A stretch of 64,000 nucleotides of DNA from Luzula sylvatica (taxonomy: Eukaryota > Streptophyta > Magnoliopsida > Poales > Juncaceae). Location of the stretch: NCBI GenBank assembly GCA_946800325.1, contig OX326956.1, positions 22,976,356 to 23,040,355 on the forward strand, in the 5' to 3' direction. The notes beneath the pieces are model-generated. The model was given only the letters and a program-made list of their open reading frames with translations. It did no database searches and was not told the origin of the DNA. Made by a program: the position numbers and the translations under genes. This document shows, in pieces, positions 35,145-46,207 of this stretch (positions are counted from its first letter, which is position 1; each line of letters opens with the position of its first letter).

Positions 35145-37324
35145 TCTGATCTCAAGACTCTTGATTACTGATATTGCACTGGACACCTCCAGGCATACTT
35201 TAAACATATTGAAATCATGTAATAGTAAAAAATTCTTGGTTCTTTTTTCATTAGATGTGATAGTAAAAAATTCTTGGTTCTTTAAACATATTGAAATGAA
35301 ATTATAAAATTATTTTATAAGCATGATTATTTTTGTTGCTCTTATACATGGCAACATATGATAGTGTGTCGATTAGTTTTTGTTTGTAATATCATAATAT
35401 GTGAAAAGTACCTTATTAGGATAATTTCAATCTCGATTAAACTTCTCCATTTAAATCATATACTGGACACCTCCAGGCATACTTGCAATGGACAGCTCCA
35501 TTTACTAGCTTAACAGTTTGATTGGTAAGAACAGAATAGCGTGAAGTACATACCAAGCACTTAAGCAGAGTAATTTGATATCTAAATTATTGTATTTGAC
35601 TAATTATACCAGACCAATACTCCAAATCAGACAGACCGATTATGATTTTTTTTTAACCTCACTATTTTTCGTGCAATTTAGAATTTGAAGTGCCAAGATT
35701 GACGATAAATATTTGGAGTTTTTTAGTGTAATTAAGATATTTTGTTAAAATTAGAAGAGCTTTTAAGTGGCTTTCCTAATACTATCACATTGTAAAAACA
35801 TTCTACATTTACATGGACGAAAACATTCTATATTATTTGATAGATTTTATGTCTGATATTGATCACCCAACATGCTATATGGACACATTATTTTAGGGTA
35901 CGATAGGCTCCCTCTGGATAGGGTCTTGGACCCGATTTAGTACGCGACTAATTTACACCATTAAAACTCGAAAAGCAAAATTGATGAACTCGTCTAATTT
36001 TACTAATATCCACATTCGGCTAAAATTCTTTAAGACATTTGATTTGTGCGGACTCATTTGAAGAAATCGAACGACAAAACTTTTTGTAAAATGATACAAT
36101 TTTTATTAGGCCAAATGTTTGCATGAATTAAAAAATAATGATGTGTAATTTTAAACGTATCAAATGTTAACGACACAAAAAATTATCTAATTTGGTACTG
36201 GTACCGGTCTCTCAAGAAGATCGAGAAACACTCACAAACTTGTTCTTTGAGCAATTTCCAACTCATACACACACTCAGTGAACTGGTACACTCTCAAAAC
36301 TCTCCAAATTGGGCAAGATCCATTAACCCGTTTTCCTCTTGAACTTTACAATTTACATACATACCCATAAACCTTTCCTATTTACATTTTTACCTAAAAT
36401 CCCTCTTAATTCCCATAATTTCTTTCTCTAAAACATGATCTATTCTTCACAACCACTTTCTCGTGTATATCCTCAAAAAATTTCATTTTCACACATTTAC
36501 AAATATACCCAGAATTTCTGAGTATTTACAGTTTTCTGCCATTTGCCCAAATCCCTCTGGCCGGGTCTCGGACCCTCCTCATCTAGTAAACAAGTCCATT
36601 TGTGTGATTATTTTATTGCCCAAATTAAATTAAATTTATCTTTTCATCAGTACACTGTTTTTTCAACTCTGTTTTTATGGGTTTTTCTTTGCATAGCGAA
36701 TTATGACTTTGCTTGCTTCAATTTTGTTCTTCTTATTCTTCCGTCAAGATATTCATATCTCCTCTAACTCTAACGGCTATTTCAAATAGGATCCAGAATG
36801 TTCTCCTCCAACGGTCATATCAAGAGAGACGTTGGAGGAGCGCCCCTGTTCTCTATATATTCTCCCTTCTAGCCAGAGTCCAGACTACTCTCTCTCTCTT
36901 CTCTCTCTCTCTCTCCGACCAATTGAAGATGAAGCAAGCAATTGCGAAATTGAAAAGACAGTCGTAGCAAGCAAGTTCATAGCCAAGTCTGGGACAACAA
37001 ATGGCTCTTCCTCTCTAGTTTTTTGTGCTCCAAATCAAAGAAGCAACAAGTTTGTGCTCCGAGAGATTTTTTCTTGAAGAAGCAACAATTTTGTTCTGTT
37101 TAAACACAGGTTCAGGTAAAGTTCATATCTTTTTGAATAATTTTCAACTCTCTTGCTGAGATTCACATCTGCATCATTGATTTGGTTCAATTTTGTTTTA
37201 AGTATAATTTTTCTCTTATCTGAATTTAGTTCAAGAAAACAAAGTATGCCTTCTTTTTTGAAGGAGGAGCAAGAATACTTGATGCTCAAATTTTACCAGT
37301 AATCTTTGTAATATTTAGAACTAT
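34744..37324 (+). repeat. Tandem duplication, first copy (2581 bp)
   Basis: Every landmark recurs exactly 2581 bp downstream. The identity begins at 34744 within the MITE, and the unit ends at 37324 in R sequence. The only difference I noticed is T versus C in the CCTCACTCATACC word near 35003 (CCTCACCCATACC in the second copy). Confidence 0.9.
35153..35689. other. Spacer between MITE and R copy CD
   Basis: It contains CTGGACACCTCCAGGCATACTT twice (about 35179 and 35463) and AGTAAAAAATTCTTGGTTCTTT twice. No ORF is supported. The whole spacer is repeated in the tandem duplication at 37734-38270. Confidence 0.5.
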
Positions 37325-39905
37325 AATTGGTAGAAACGTGAAATAGCTGTAAATAAATAAATAAATAAACATGAATCTAGAAATTTATTTATTTTTGTTT
37401 TATTTACTAAACAAATATAAAAAATAAAAATAAATTGTATAATAAAGAACAGTAGAAAAAATAGATTAAACCCATTTGAAAAACAACAAAAATAATAAAA
37501 TATATATTAAAATATTAATATAACTATGATTATCAAGGACCGGGTTCGGGTCGGGTATACCCACGGGTCGGGTACGACCTCACCCATACCCTACCCGTAC
37601 CCGTGCCGGGTATTTTTTAATCGGGTAATACCCGACCCGCGGGTAGGCTTAATCGGGTATTACCCGACCCGCCCGGGTCGGATACCCGTCGGGCACGGGT
37701 ATTACCCAACCCATTGACATCCCTATCTGATCTCAAGACTCTTGATTACTGATATTGCACTGGACACCTCCAGGCATACTTTAAACATATTGAAATCATG
37801 TAATAGTAAAAAATTCTTGGTTCTTTTTTCATTAGATGTGATAGTAAAAAATTCTTGGTTCTTTAAACATATTGAAATGAAATTATAAAATTATTTTATA
37901 AGCATGATTATTTTTGTTGCTCTTATACATGGCAACATATGATAGTGTGTCGATTAGTTTTTGTTTGTAATATCATAATATGTGAAAAGTACCTTATTAG
38001 GATAATTTCAATCTCGATTAAACTTCTCCATTTAAATCATATACTGGACACCTCCAGGCATACTTGCAATGGACAGCTCCATTTACTAGCTTAACAGTTT
38101 GATTGGTAAGAACAGAATAGCGTGAAGTACATACCAAGCACTTAAGCAGAGTAATTTGATATCTAAATTATTGTATTTGACTAATTATACCAGACCAATA
38201 CTCCAAATCAGACAGACCGATTATGATTTTTTTTTAACCTCACTATTTTTCGTGCAATTTAGAATTTGAAGTGCCAAGATTGACGATAAATATTTGGAGT
38301 TTTTTAGTGTAATTAAGATATTTTGTTAAAATTAGAAGAGCTTTTAAGTGGCTTTCCTAATACTATCACATTGTAAAAACATTCTACATTTACATGGACG
38401 AAAACATTCTATATTATTTGATAGATTTTATGTCTGATATTGATCACCCAACATGCTATATGGACACATTATTTTAGGGTACGATAGGCTCCCTCTGGAT
38501 AGGGTCTTGGACCCGATTTAGTACGCGACTAATTTACACCATTAAAACTCGAAAAGCAAAATTGATGAACTCGTCTAATTTTACTAATATCCACATTCGG
38601 CTAAAATTCTTTAAGACATTTGATTTGTGCGGACTCATTTGAAGAAATCGAACGACAAAACTTTTTGTAAAATGATACAATTTTTATTAGGCCAAATGTT
38701 TGCATGAATTAAAAAATAATGATGTGTAATTTTAAACGTATCAAATGTTAACGACACAAAAAATTATCTAATTTGGTACTGGTACCGGTCTCTCAAGAAG
38801 ATCGAGAAACACTCACAAACTTGTTCTTTGAGCAATTTCCAACTCATACACACACTCAGTGAACTGGTACACTCTCAAAACTCTCCAAATTGGGCAAGAT
38901 CCATTAACCCGTTTTCCTCTTGAACTTTACAATTTACATACATACCCATAAACCTTTCCTATTTACATTTTTACCTAAAATCCCTCTTAATTCCCATAAT
39001 TTCTTTCTCTAAAACATGATCTATTCTTCACAACCACTTTCTCGTGTATATCCTCAAAAAATTTCATTTTCACACATTTACAAATATACCCAGAATTTCT
39101 GAGTATTTACAGTTTTCTGCCATTTGCCCAAATCCCTCTGGCCGGGTCTCGGACCCTCCTCATCTAGTAAACAAGTCCATTTGTGTGATTATTTTATTGC
39201 CCAAATTAAATTAAATTTATCTTTTCATCAGTACACTGTTTTTTCAACTCTGTTTTTATGGGTTTTTCTTTGCATAGCGAATTATGACTTTGCTTGCTTC
39301 AATTTTGTTCTTCTTATTCTTCCGTCAAGATATTCATATCTCCTCTAACTCTAACGGCTATTTCAAATAGGATCCAGAATGTTCTCCTCCAACGGTCATA
39401 TCAAGAGAGACGTTGGAGGAGCGCCCCTGTTCTCTATATATTCTCCCTTCTAGCCAGAGTCCAGACTACTCTCTCTCTCTTCTCTCTCTCTCTCTCCGAC
39501 CAATTGAAGATGAAGCAAGCAATTGCGAAATTGAAAAGACAGTCGTAGCAAGCAAGTTCATAGCCAAGTCTGGGACAACAAATGGCTCTTCCTCTCTAGT
39601 TTTTTGTGCTCCAAATCAAAGAAGCAACAAGTTTGTGCTCCGAGAGATTTTTTCTTGAAGAAGCAACAATTTTGTTCTGTTTAAACACAGGTTCAGGTAA
39701 AGTTCATATCTTTTTGAATAATTTTCAACTCTCTTGCTGAGATTCACATCTGCATCATTGATTTGGTTCAATTTTGTTTTAAGTATAATTTTTCTCTTAT
39801 CTGAATTTAGTTCAAGAAAACAAAGTATGCCTTCTTTTTTGAAGGAGGAGCAAGAATACTTGATGCTCAAATTTTACCAGTAATCTTTGTAATATTTAGA
39901 ACTAT
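37325..39905 (+). repeat. Tandem duplication, second copy (2581 bp)
   Basis: It starts with the right half of the MITE (37325-37725, including its TCTGATCT target copy at 37726-37733) and repeats the spacer and the R blocks. The novel joint at 37324/37325 lies in a short shared word (AA, with ATAA on the R side), so it looks like microhomology-mediated joining or template switching. Confidence 0.9.
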
Positions 39906-40097
39906 AAGGGTACAAAAAGCAAAACATGATCTACAACAAAAAAAAGTTTCCCTCTTATTTTAACCAATTATCGCTCTTATGTTTGTTTTTTCTGTAATGA
40001 ATACCAAACTTATTCTTCTCTTTCATTAAACACATGTTTGTTTACTTTGTGTCATTTGCAGTTATTAATTTCGTTTTCTTTTTTCTATTTTGAACAG

Positions 40098-40186
40098 TCA
40101 TTAGTGAAGCGGGTCGAGCCTTTACAGGGATTAAATCCATGAGAAATCTCTTCTCTGATGTCGAAGGCAGCGTTACCAGAATCTAA
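40098..40186 (+). other. Coding-like exon conserved in R copies
   Basis: After a good acceptor (TATTTTGAACAG) the frame reads ISEAGRAFTGIKSMRNLFSD then VEGSVTRI and a stop. In copy A the matching block, read on the minus strand after the same acceptor, continues as SMRNLLSDVEGSVPESNGDK through a shifted frame. In B2 it is disrupted. Conservation of acceptor and amino-acid-like sequence suggests a captured host exon or an element-encoded peptide. No known family was recognised. Confidence 0.35.
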
Positions 40187-40499
40187 CGGTGACTGCACGA
40201 TTGCTCCGACGAAGGCAACTGACTGACCTTATTATTATTATCTCAATTTCTTATTTCACTTATGCTGATTGCTAGTCTCGATTTTATTTGCTAATATTTT
40301 GTACAAATTTCAGAATCTAATCGACCTCTTCATTTTTCAGGTTTTCAAAGCACCGAATTTCTCAATTGCAAATAAGTCGCTGCACCAAGATTGTAGGAAG
40401 TTTCATAGCGATCCTTTTAATGCTGAAAATGCCTCAAGACGTTTTTCATTACTTGCGTATTTTTCTAAGTATATGTGTGTTTGTATGATCTGTGTATGA

Positions 40500-40501
<2 letters not shown>

Positions 40502-40538
<37 letters not shown>

Positions 40539-40575
40539 TATGTGTATGATGTGTGTGTGTGCGGTTGTGTCTTTG
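40502..40575. repeat. (TG)n microsatellite of R copy CD
   Basis: About 18 TG units, then TATGATGTGTGTGTGTGCGG. It sits at the homologous position of the other copies. Confidence 0.9.
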
Positions 40576-40639
40576 TGTGTGATGTATGTATGTGTATTGT
40601 TTATGCAGGATAGCATGGAAGCAAGGGACGAGAAGGACG

Positions 40640-40905
40640 GGGGTTCGGCCCAAAAAGGGGCCGGGCCGCGGGTGGAAGGGAGAGGTTCGGCCCAAAAAAT
40701 GGGCCGGGCCCGTGAGGGGAGGAGAGGTGGGGTTCGGCCCAATAAAGGGCCCGCGAGGGGAAGGGTGGGTCCGGCCCAAAAAAGGGACGGGCCCGCAAGG
40801 GGAGAGGGGGGGTCCGGCCCAAAAAAGGGTCGGGCCCGCGAGGGGAGAGGTGGGGTCCGGCCCAAAAACGGGTCGGGCCCACCGGAGGAGAAGGGGGTCG
40901 GGTTG
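40640..40905. repeat. GC-rich hairpin array of copy CD
   Basis: Six or seven units hold GGCCCAAAAAAGGGCCGGGCC-type hairpins with GCGAGGGGAGAGG spacers, the reverse complement of the 16990-17350 array. Long open frames across it are low complexity on both strands. Confidence 0.85.
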
Positions 40906-41265
40906 GGTACCCGGACCCGCCCGGGGGGAGGGGGGTTCGGGTCGGGGACCCGGACCCGCCCCGGGGGGGGGGGGGGGTTCGGGTCGGGGACCCGGACCCG
41001 CCCCGGGGGGGGGGGGATGGGTTCGGGTCGGGGACCCGGACCCGCCCCCGGGGGGGGGGGGGGTTCGGGTCGGGGACCCGGGACCCGCCCGGGGGGGGGG
41101 GGGAGGGTTAGGGTCGGGGACCCGGACCCACCCCGGGGAGGAGGGGGAGGGTTCGGGTCGGGGACCCGGACCCGCCCCGGGGGGGCCCGACCCGCCCGGT
41201 GGGGGGGGGGGGGGGGGGAGGGGAGGGTTTGGGTCGGGGACCCGGACCCGCCCGGAGGGGGAGTT
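40905..41265. repeat. GC-rich poly-G array of copy CD
   Basis: Eight or nine units have GGTCGGGGACCCGGACCCG followed by CCCGG and a G run of up to about 18. It is the reverse complement of the 16570-16990 array. G-quadruplex potential lies on this strand. Confidence 0.85.
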
Positions 41266-41270
41266 TGGGT

Positions 41271-41629
41271 CGTTGGATTACTACTTTGATGATAATTTGT
41301 GATTGACGAAAAAAAAAAAAGATGTCATTTTTCCGTTTGCCATCCCCTAGGAATGTATTTTTGTTTCCAAAACAATCGTGTCTCCAAACCTAGATCTCTT
41401 ATTTTAATTTTTTAGCCATGCAACGATGCTCTCTCGAAAAAGCAGCACGGATTCGCCGACAGGAGCTCTTTCTCTCTGTATCACATCTGATCTATTTTCG
41501 CTTCTATCATGTATGGCTCGCCTCTCCCCTAAATCTTAATGTTGCTCCCCTTCCAGATTAGATGAAGTAACTCAATTTTATGCAAAAAGGTGAATTTTTT
41601 TTTACTTCATTTTTTGTCCACTCGCAATT
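41271..41629. other. Spacer, nothing recognised
   Basis: Mixed-composition sequence with an A run at 41311-41322. It contains CTCTCTCGAAAAAGCAGCAC and similar words reminiscent of a 5' UTR, but no gene could be supported. Confidence 0.4.
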
Positions 41630-42115
41630 GCGCGGATACTTCAAAAATCAAGCCGTATCGTATCGGATGCTGTATCGGATACCGATACTCGTCGGATACG
41701 TATCGGATACTCCACGTGGCGTATCCGAATATTTTATTTCAAAATAATATCGGATACTTCTCGGATACTTCCCGATACTTGTCGGATACTTCTAACGTAT
41801 ACAAAAATATACTTGAAAAATAAAAATAAAAATAAAAATGTGAAATCGAAATAAATGAGTAATACATATAAATAAATAACTAAATAAAATAAACATTTAC
41901 TTAATAAAAGTTATTTCTGTAAAAACAAATTTTTAGGATATTTTATGTCAAATATATATTATATAAAATATAAAATATATGAATTATAATTAATAAAATA
42001 ATAAAATATTATGTATAATGGCTGTATCGTATCCTACATATTTTTGAAAACTGCCGTATCGCCGTATCCGTATCGTGTCGGATACGATACCCGTATCCGT
42101 ATCCGTGCAACATAG
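41630..42115. mobile_element. GGATAC-rich MITE
   Basis: The left end is rich in CGGATAC and GTATCGGATAC. The right end mirrors it with CCGTATCCGTGCAACATAG, and the core is AT-rich. TCGCAATT (left) and TCGCAACT (right) could be an imperfect 8-bp target duplication, although the left word may overlap the TIR. Relatives are the short remnant at 12719-12851 and words at 51075 and 63890-64000. Confidence 0.6.
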
Positions 42116-43022
42116 TCGCAACTCTTTATGAAAATTATGTTTCGGTTTCTTCTCCGAGCCCTAATTTTTGAAGTTTTCAATCAATTTCATCGAAACTTTC
42201 CGAACTTGATTACTTTCCAACGGCCTTCACTGAAATTCAGAAAGTATTGAGCTTGTGTACTTGTTATGAGTTTGTTATTGGCCATCAGCTATGAAATTAA
42301 GTCCGACATAGAATTTAAAAAAATTGGAATCATAATTTATTTTACATATGTAGGTTTGATTTTGTTTCTCTCGAGATGGGTTCTCACATAATTTATTTCT
42401 CAATAAAATGAGTCGAGCCTTTGACAGGTCAGGAATCAGCATGCATCATGTAGCGCTTGCTCAAGAGATCAACGCGTCTCAGAGGCTGAAGCTTGAAGAT
42501 TGTAGAGATCGATGAAGGCTCAAGAGACCGACACGTCTTGAAGGGTCAAGAGATCGACGCGTCTTGAAGGCTCTAGAGATTGACGCATCTCCAAAGCTTG
42601 TCTAGTCTTGAACCGAGTTTGGTGTTTGTTTTGTATTATTTAAGATTTAGAATATGTTATGGGTATTGTTCAAAGGGCTATATGTATTGTATAAATGCAA
42701 ATTATGTAATGATGGATTTTCAAATGATAGGTTGAATGAAAAACTCTAATATTATTACATCTTGTACCAGTAGACTTGTTTGATAATCTGCAAGTTATGC
42801 ATATTTTTCTGTTTAATTTGATGTATTGGAGTTTTATTGATGATTGTTAATGTCTACTTGGGGGGTTTAGAGGGATTATGCGTAAAAATAAATTTAAAAG
42901 AAATCAAATTTTTGAAATTTCAAGAATAAATGTGATAATTTCAGATTTAAAATTGCTCATTGGTACTACCCCCAGTAGTCCCATCATTCAAAACCACAGC
43001 ATGATACATAATAAAAATAAAA
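42116..43022. other. Spacer with a short 26-bp tandem repeat
   Basis: At 42460-42596 the units CTCAAGAGATCAACGCGTCT, CTCAAGAGACCGACACGTCT, GTCAAGAGATCGACGCGTCT and CTCTAGAGATTGACGCATCT recur. Three of them are directly tandem (42519-42596) with a 26-bp period. No gene could be supported around it. Confidence 0.6.
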
Positions 43023-43585
43023 ATAAAGTAACCATTTATCATATAACAAAGTTGTATTTCTACAATTCACACACATTTATGTACATCCTAAAAAAACAAG
43101 TATAACCATGTTAATTTATCATAAAACAAAGTTGTATTTCTACAATTCACACACATTTATGTACATCCTAAAAAAAACAAGTATAACCATGTTAATTTAT
43201 CATAAAACAAAGTTATATTTCTACAATTCACACACATTTATGTACATCCTAAAAAAAACAAGTATAACCATGTTAATTTATCATAAAACAAAGTTGTATT
43301 TCTACAATTCACACACATTTATGTACATCCTAAAAAAAACAAGTATAACCATGTTAATTTATCATAAAACAAAGTTGTATTTCTACAATTCACACACATT
43401 TATGTACATCCTAAAAAAAACAAGTATAACCATGTTAATTTATCATAAAACAAAGTTGTATTTCTACAATTCACATACATTTATGTACATCCTAAAAAAA
43501 ACAAGTATAACCATGTTAATTTATCATATAACAAAGTTGTATTTCCAAAATTCACGCACACATACATACATCCCAATTTCTACAA
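43023..43585. repeat. 81-bp tandem array, about seven copies
   Basis: The word TATAACCATGTTAATTTATC starts at 43101, 43182, 43263, 43344, 43425 and 43506, a strict 81-bp period, with a diverged copy at each end. The copies are nearly identical. Because 81 is a multiple of three, one frame stays open for 185 codons with a 27-residue repeat (MLIYHKTKLYFYNSHTFMYI plus 7 residues). I take the frame as a by-product of the array. Confidence 0.95.
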
Positions 43586-45850
43586 ATCCACTTCCTAAAC
43601 CACTAAAATTTTGTTTCACGACGTTTCCAAGTTTTCATATCTATCAGCCAAAAAGAACTGAGTAATCTACATATTTATACTATTAAAATCCAAAACATAT
43701 ATGCTGCATTTTATTCCATGATTATTTTATTGGTATGTAACTTGATAATTTTATTTATTTTCATGTACACATAATATTTCTTTATTTATATGTGCAATAT
43801 TTGCAGAAATAAAAATATTCACATTACAATAAACATTATATTTTTTATAAATATAAATGTAAGGATGAAAAATATTACATATTTATCTAATTGTTTGTTC
43901 TAAAATAATAGGATATTATGATTTAATATTATCAATATTTCAAATATTTTAAATATATACAATACATTGACATATTTGATGAAGATTAGTTCTAACTTCT
44001 AACATGTAAAAATATATTTGAATTACATCAAATTATACAAACAAGTTGAGAATGATTCGCTACACATAATTAAGATGTAGAAAGATTCATGCACGATTAA
44101 TCTTGTCGGTTTGTGAATTACTATTTTTCCTCAAATACTGACAATACAAAACTTAGTGATTATCTTCTATATTTTTTGGTCCTCTGCAAATATTTGGCAT
44201 CTATCAGTTATCACCCACTAATAACTACTATTAACTCGTATAAATCTTAATTTTTATTATAATTATAATTATAATATTATAATGTATTATATCCTGATTT
44301 TAGTTTTGAATCACTGTCTTGAATTTAAAAAAGTCATATCAATCATGTGTTGATAATTACATTTTTCTAAGTAACAACCGAATGCAAGACATAATTTTGT
44401 CCTCATATTTGATGTTGATGCATTGGCGACTAATTTTTTCCTCATAATTTTTTGTAAAGTAATATCAATCGTGATTTTAATTTTTTCCTCATATTTTTTT
44501 CCTCATCATGTGTTTTTACAATATATATAATTATAGTACTAACTAAAATTAAACATACAATTTCATTAATAATCATAAATTATCTCGGTTTACGTATATT
44601 CTCGTGTAACGAGTTATAATGAGAGCTCCATATAATTATAATCATAGTATAATATATATCTAACTATAGTACAATTAGTGACATAATAATTTAAAAAATA
44701 GTACAATTGAAATATACACAACAATATTACAATTTTAATCGATGACATAATAATTACAAAGATATAAAGGCAAAATAACAATTGATGTGATTATTTTTAT
44801 GTACTAAAATAAGTATTCATAGACCATATACCAATAAATAAATAGCAACATTAAAATTTTAATTACTATTTCGTTGCATGATGTACACCTAATTAAAAAT
44901 AATAATAATGTGGTTATATTTTATAGATTTATTATGTTTCAACTATTCTATACTTATGAATTTTAAATGGTGCATCTAAAAAAAAAAAAATTGCTCTAAA
45001 ATAATATGAAACGGTTCGAAAATGCAGATATTCATGTCTATAAAAATGCAATCAACGTCTACAAAATTAACAATTACATAAAGTATAAAAATATTATGAT
45101 AACATTAGCTGATACTTTTAATGTAGTCAATTGTCATGTTTAAATTTATACCACAAAACTAGGTAAATATTAAAAAATACTTTTAATGTAGTCAATAATG
45201 ATACATGTTAATTAATCATTAATTTATTTTTACATATAATTTTTGGTGTTAATTGTATTATAAATTAATTTCACTAATTTTCTTCGAAATATGAATAGTG
45301 GATGGGAAAGAGAGTTCGCGGAGGCATAATAAATGCCCTCATAATATATACGTCCTTTCCAATTTTTAGTACATCTCTGTTTTATATTGAATTGAAATCC
45401 ATTCTTTTACTCAAACCTAGAATGAATTTCTTAACTTCTAAAATCTGTGTAAAATTCAGATTTGATTTCTCGGTCCTGATGATCTCTAAAAACCTTGGTT
45501 TCCATTTCCCAATCCTAAAGATATCGAAAAAACCGTGTTCCCATTTCCAAACCCACCTCTCACTGTCTATCAGTTCAACTATTTCCACGGTAAAGCACGT
45601 TCAGGTTCGAGTCCAGTCGAGTAAATTAATTGGAAACCCAAATTTCAAAATTCAAATCAAATCATTCACGAAACCGAATCCTTTGTGCGAATCTTCTCCA
45701 AATCCTCATCTCTTCTCTCTTCTTCGTCCAACCTCCTAACCACCACCTCTCTCTCTCTCAGACACATCAAAAAGAACCAACAAAGGAAGAATTGGAGACG
45801 AGAAGTTCGCTTCCTCCTACCTTCTTACTGAAAATTAAGAAGTTGGTTTA
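43586..45850. other. AT-rich spacer and upstream flank of the zinc-finger gene
   Basis: From 43600 to 45250 the sequence is AT-rich with nothing recognised. From 45300 it becomes more balanced, and an unremarkable 145-codon frame (45302-45739) shows no family motif. CT-rich words near 45710-45760 suit a plant promoter or 5' UTR. Confidence 0.5.
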
Positions 45851-46000
45851 ATGGCGCTGATGTTGATGGAGATTTCCGAGTCGTCGTATGGGTACCTAGC
45901 TCTCTCTCACGGTAAACAATCTGTAAAGGCGACAAAGCAACGAGACCAACAAGTACCGACGGCTAGTAGTCTTAGTATACCTCGCTGTTTACGAAATTAA
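45851..46000 (+). other. Possible upstream ORF or 5'-UTR exon of the zinc-finger gene
   Basis: ATGGCGCTGATGTTGATGGA opens a 49-codon frame that ends before 46005. A donor-like CACGGTAAAC lies at about 45908-45917. This may be a small upstream ORF or a first exon spliced to sequence before 46208. No evidence decides between these. Confidence 0.3.
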
Positions 46001-46207
46001 GGTTTTTATTTCTCCAGTTACTCCGAATTCCTCGCGAATCACTGTTCATAGTTCCACTGTGGAGTTCGAATTACACTATTGGGTATCAGAATTAGTGTTC
46101 TCTTTGCTTAATTCGAGCCAATTTGGGGAAATTCGATTTCTAGGGTTTGCGTAATTCAACCATAAAAAGTCAACAAGTTTGAGGGTAAACAATCACCCTG
46201 ATCCAAG

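Larger units (their letters stand above)
35690..41270 (+). repeat. R-family copy CD (internally duplicated)
   Basis: This is the most complete plus-strand copy, but 2581 bp of it and its left flank are present twice. Block order is GAATTTGAAGTGCCAAGATTG; TCTGATATTGATCACCC (the empty hAT site, twice); GGTACTGGTACCGGTCTC; GCCGGGTCTCGGACCCTCC; the promoter-like block with CTCTATATATTCTCCC (about 36850 and 39431); the GAAGGAGGAGCAAGAATAC block; the spliced-looking exon at 40098-40186; the FKAPNFSIANKSLHQDCRK block at 40340-40450; a TG run; then the GC arrays. I see no reverse transcriptase, transposase or helicase motif in it. Confidence 0.75.

Noticed and set aside
40449..41302. Open frames of 90-265 codons in the second GC array
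   Set aside because: Same array in the inverted copy; low complexity and present in several frames on both strands.
43108..43665. 185-residue repeat protein
   Set aside because: The frame follows from an 81-bp array and has no promoter, splice or family support. Kept as a repeat and a low-level finding only.
45302..45739. 145-codon frame upstream of the zinc-finger gene
   Set aside because: No recognisable motif and amino-acid composition typical of AT-rich non-coding DNA.
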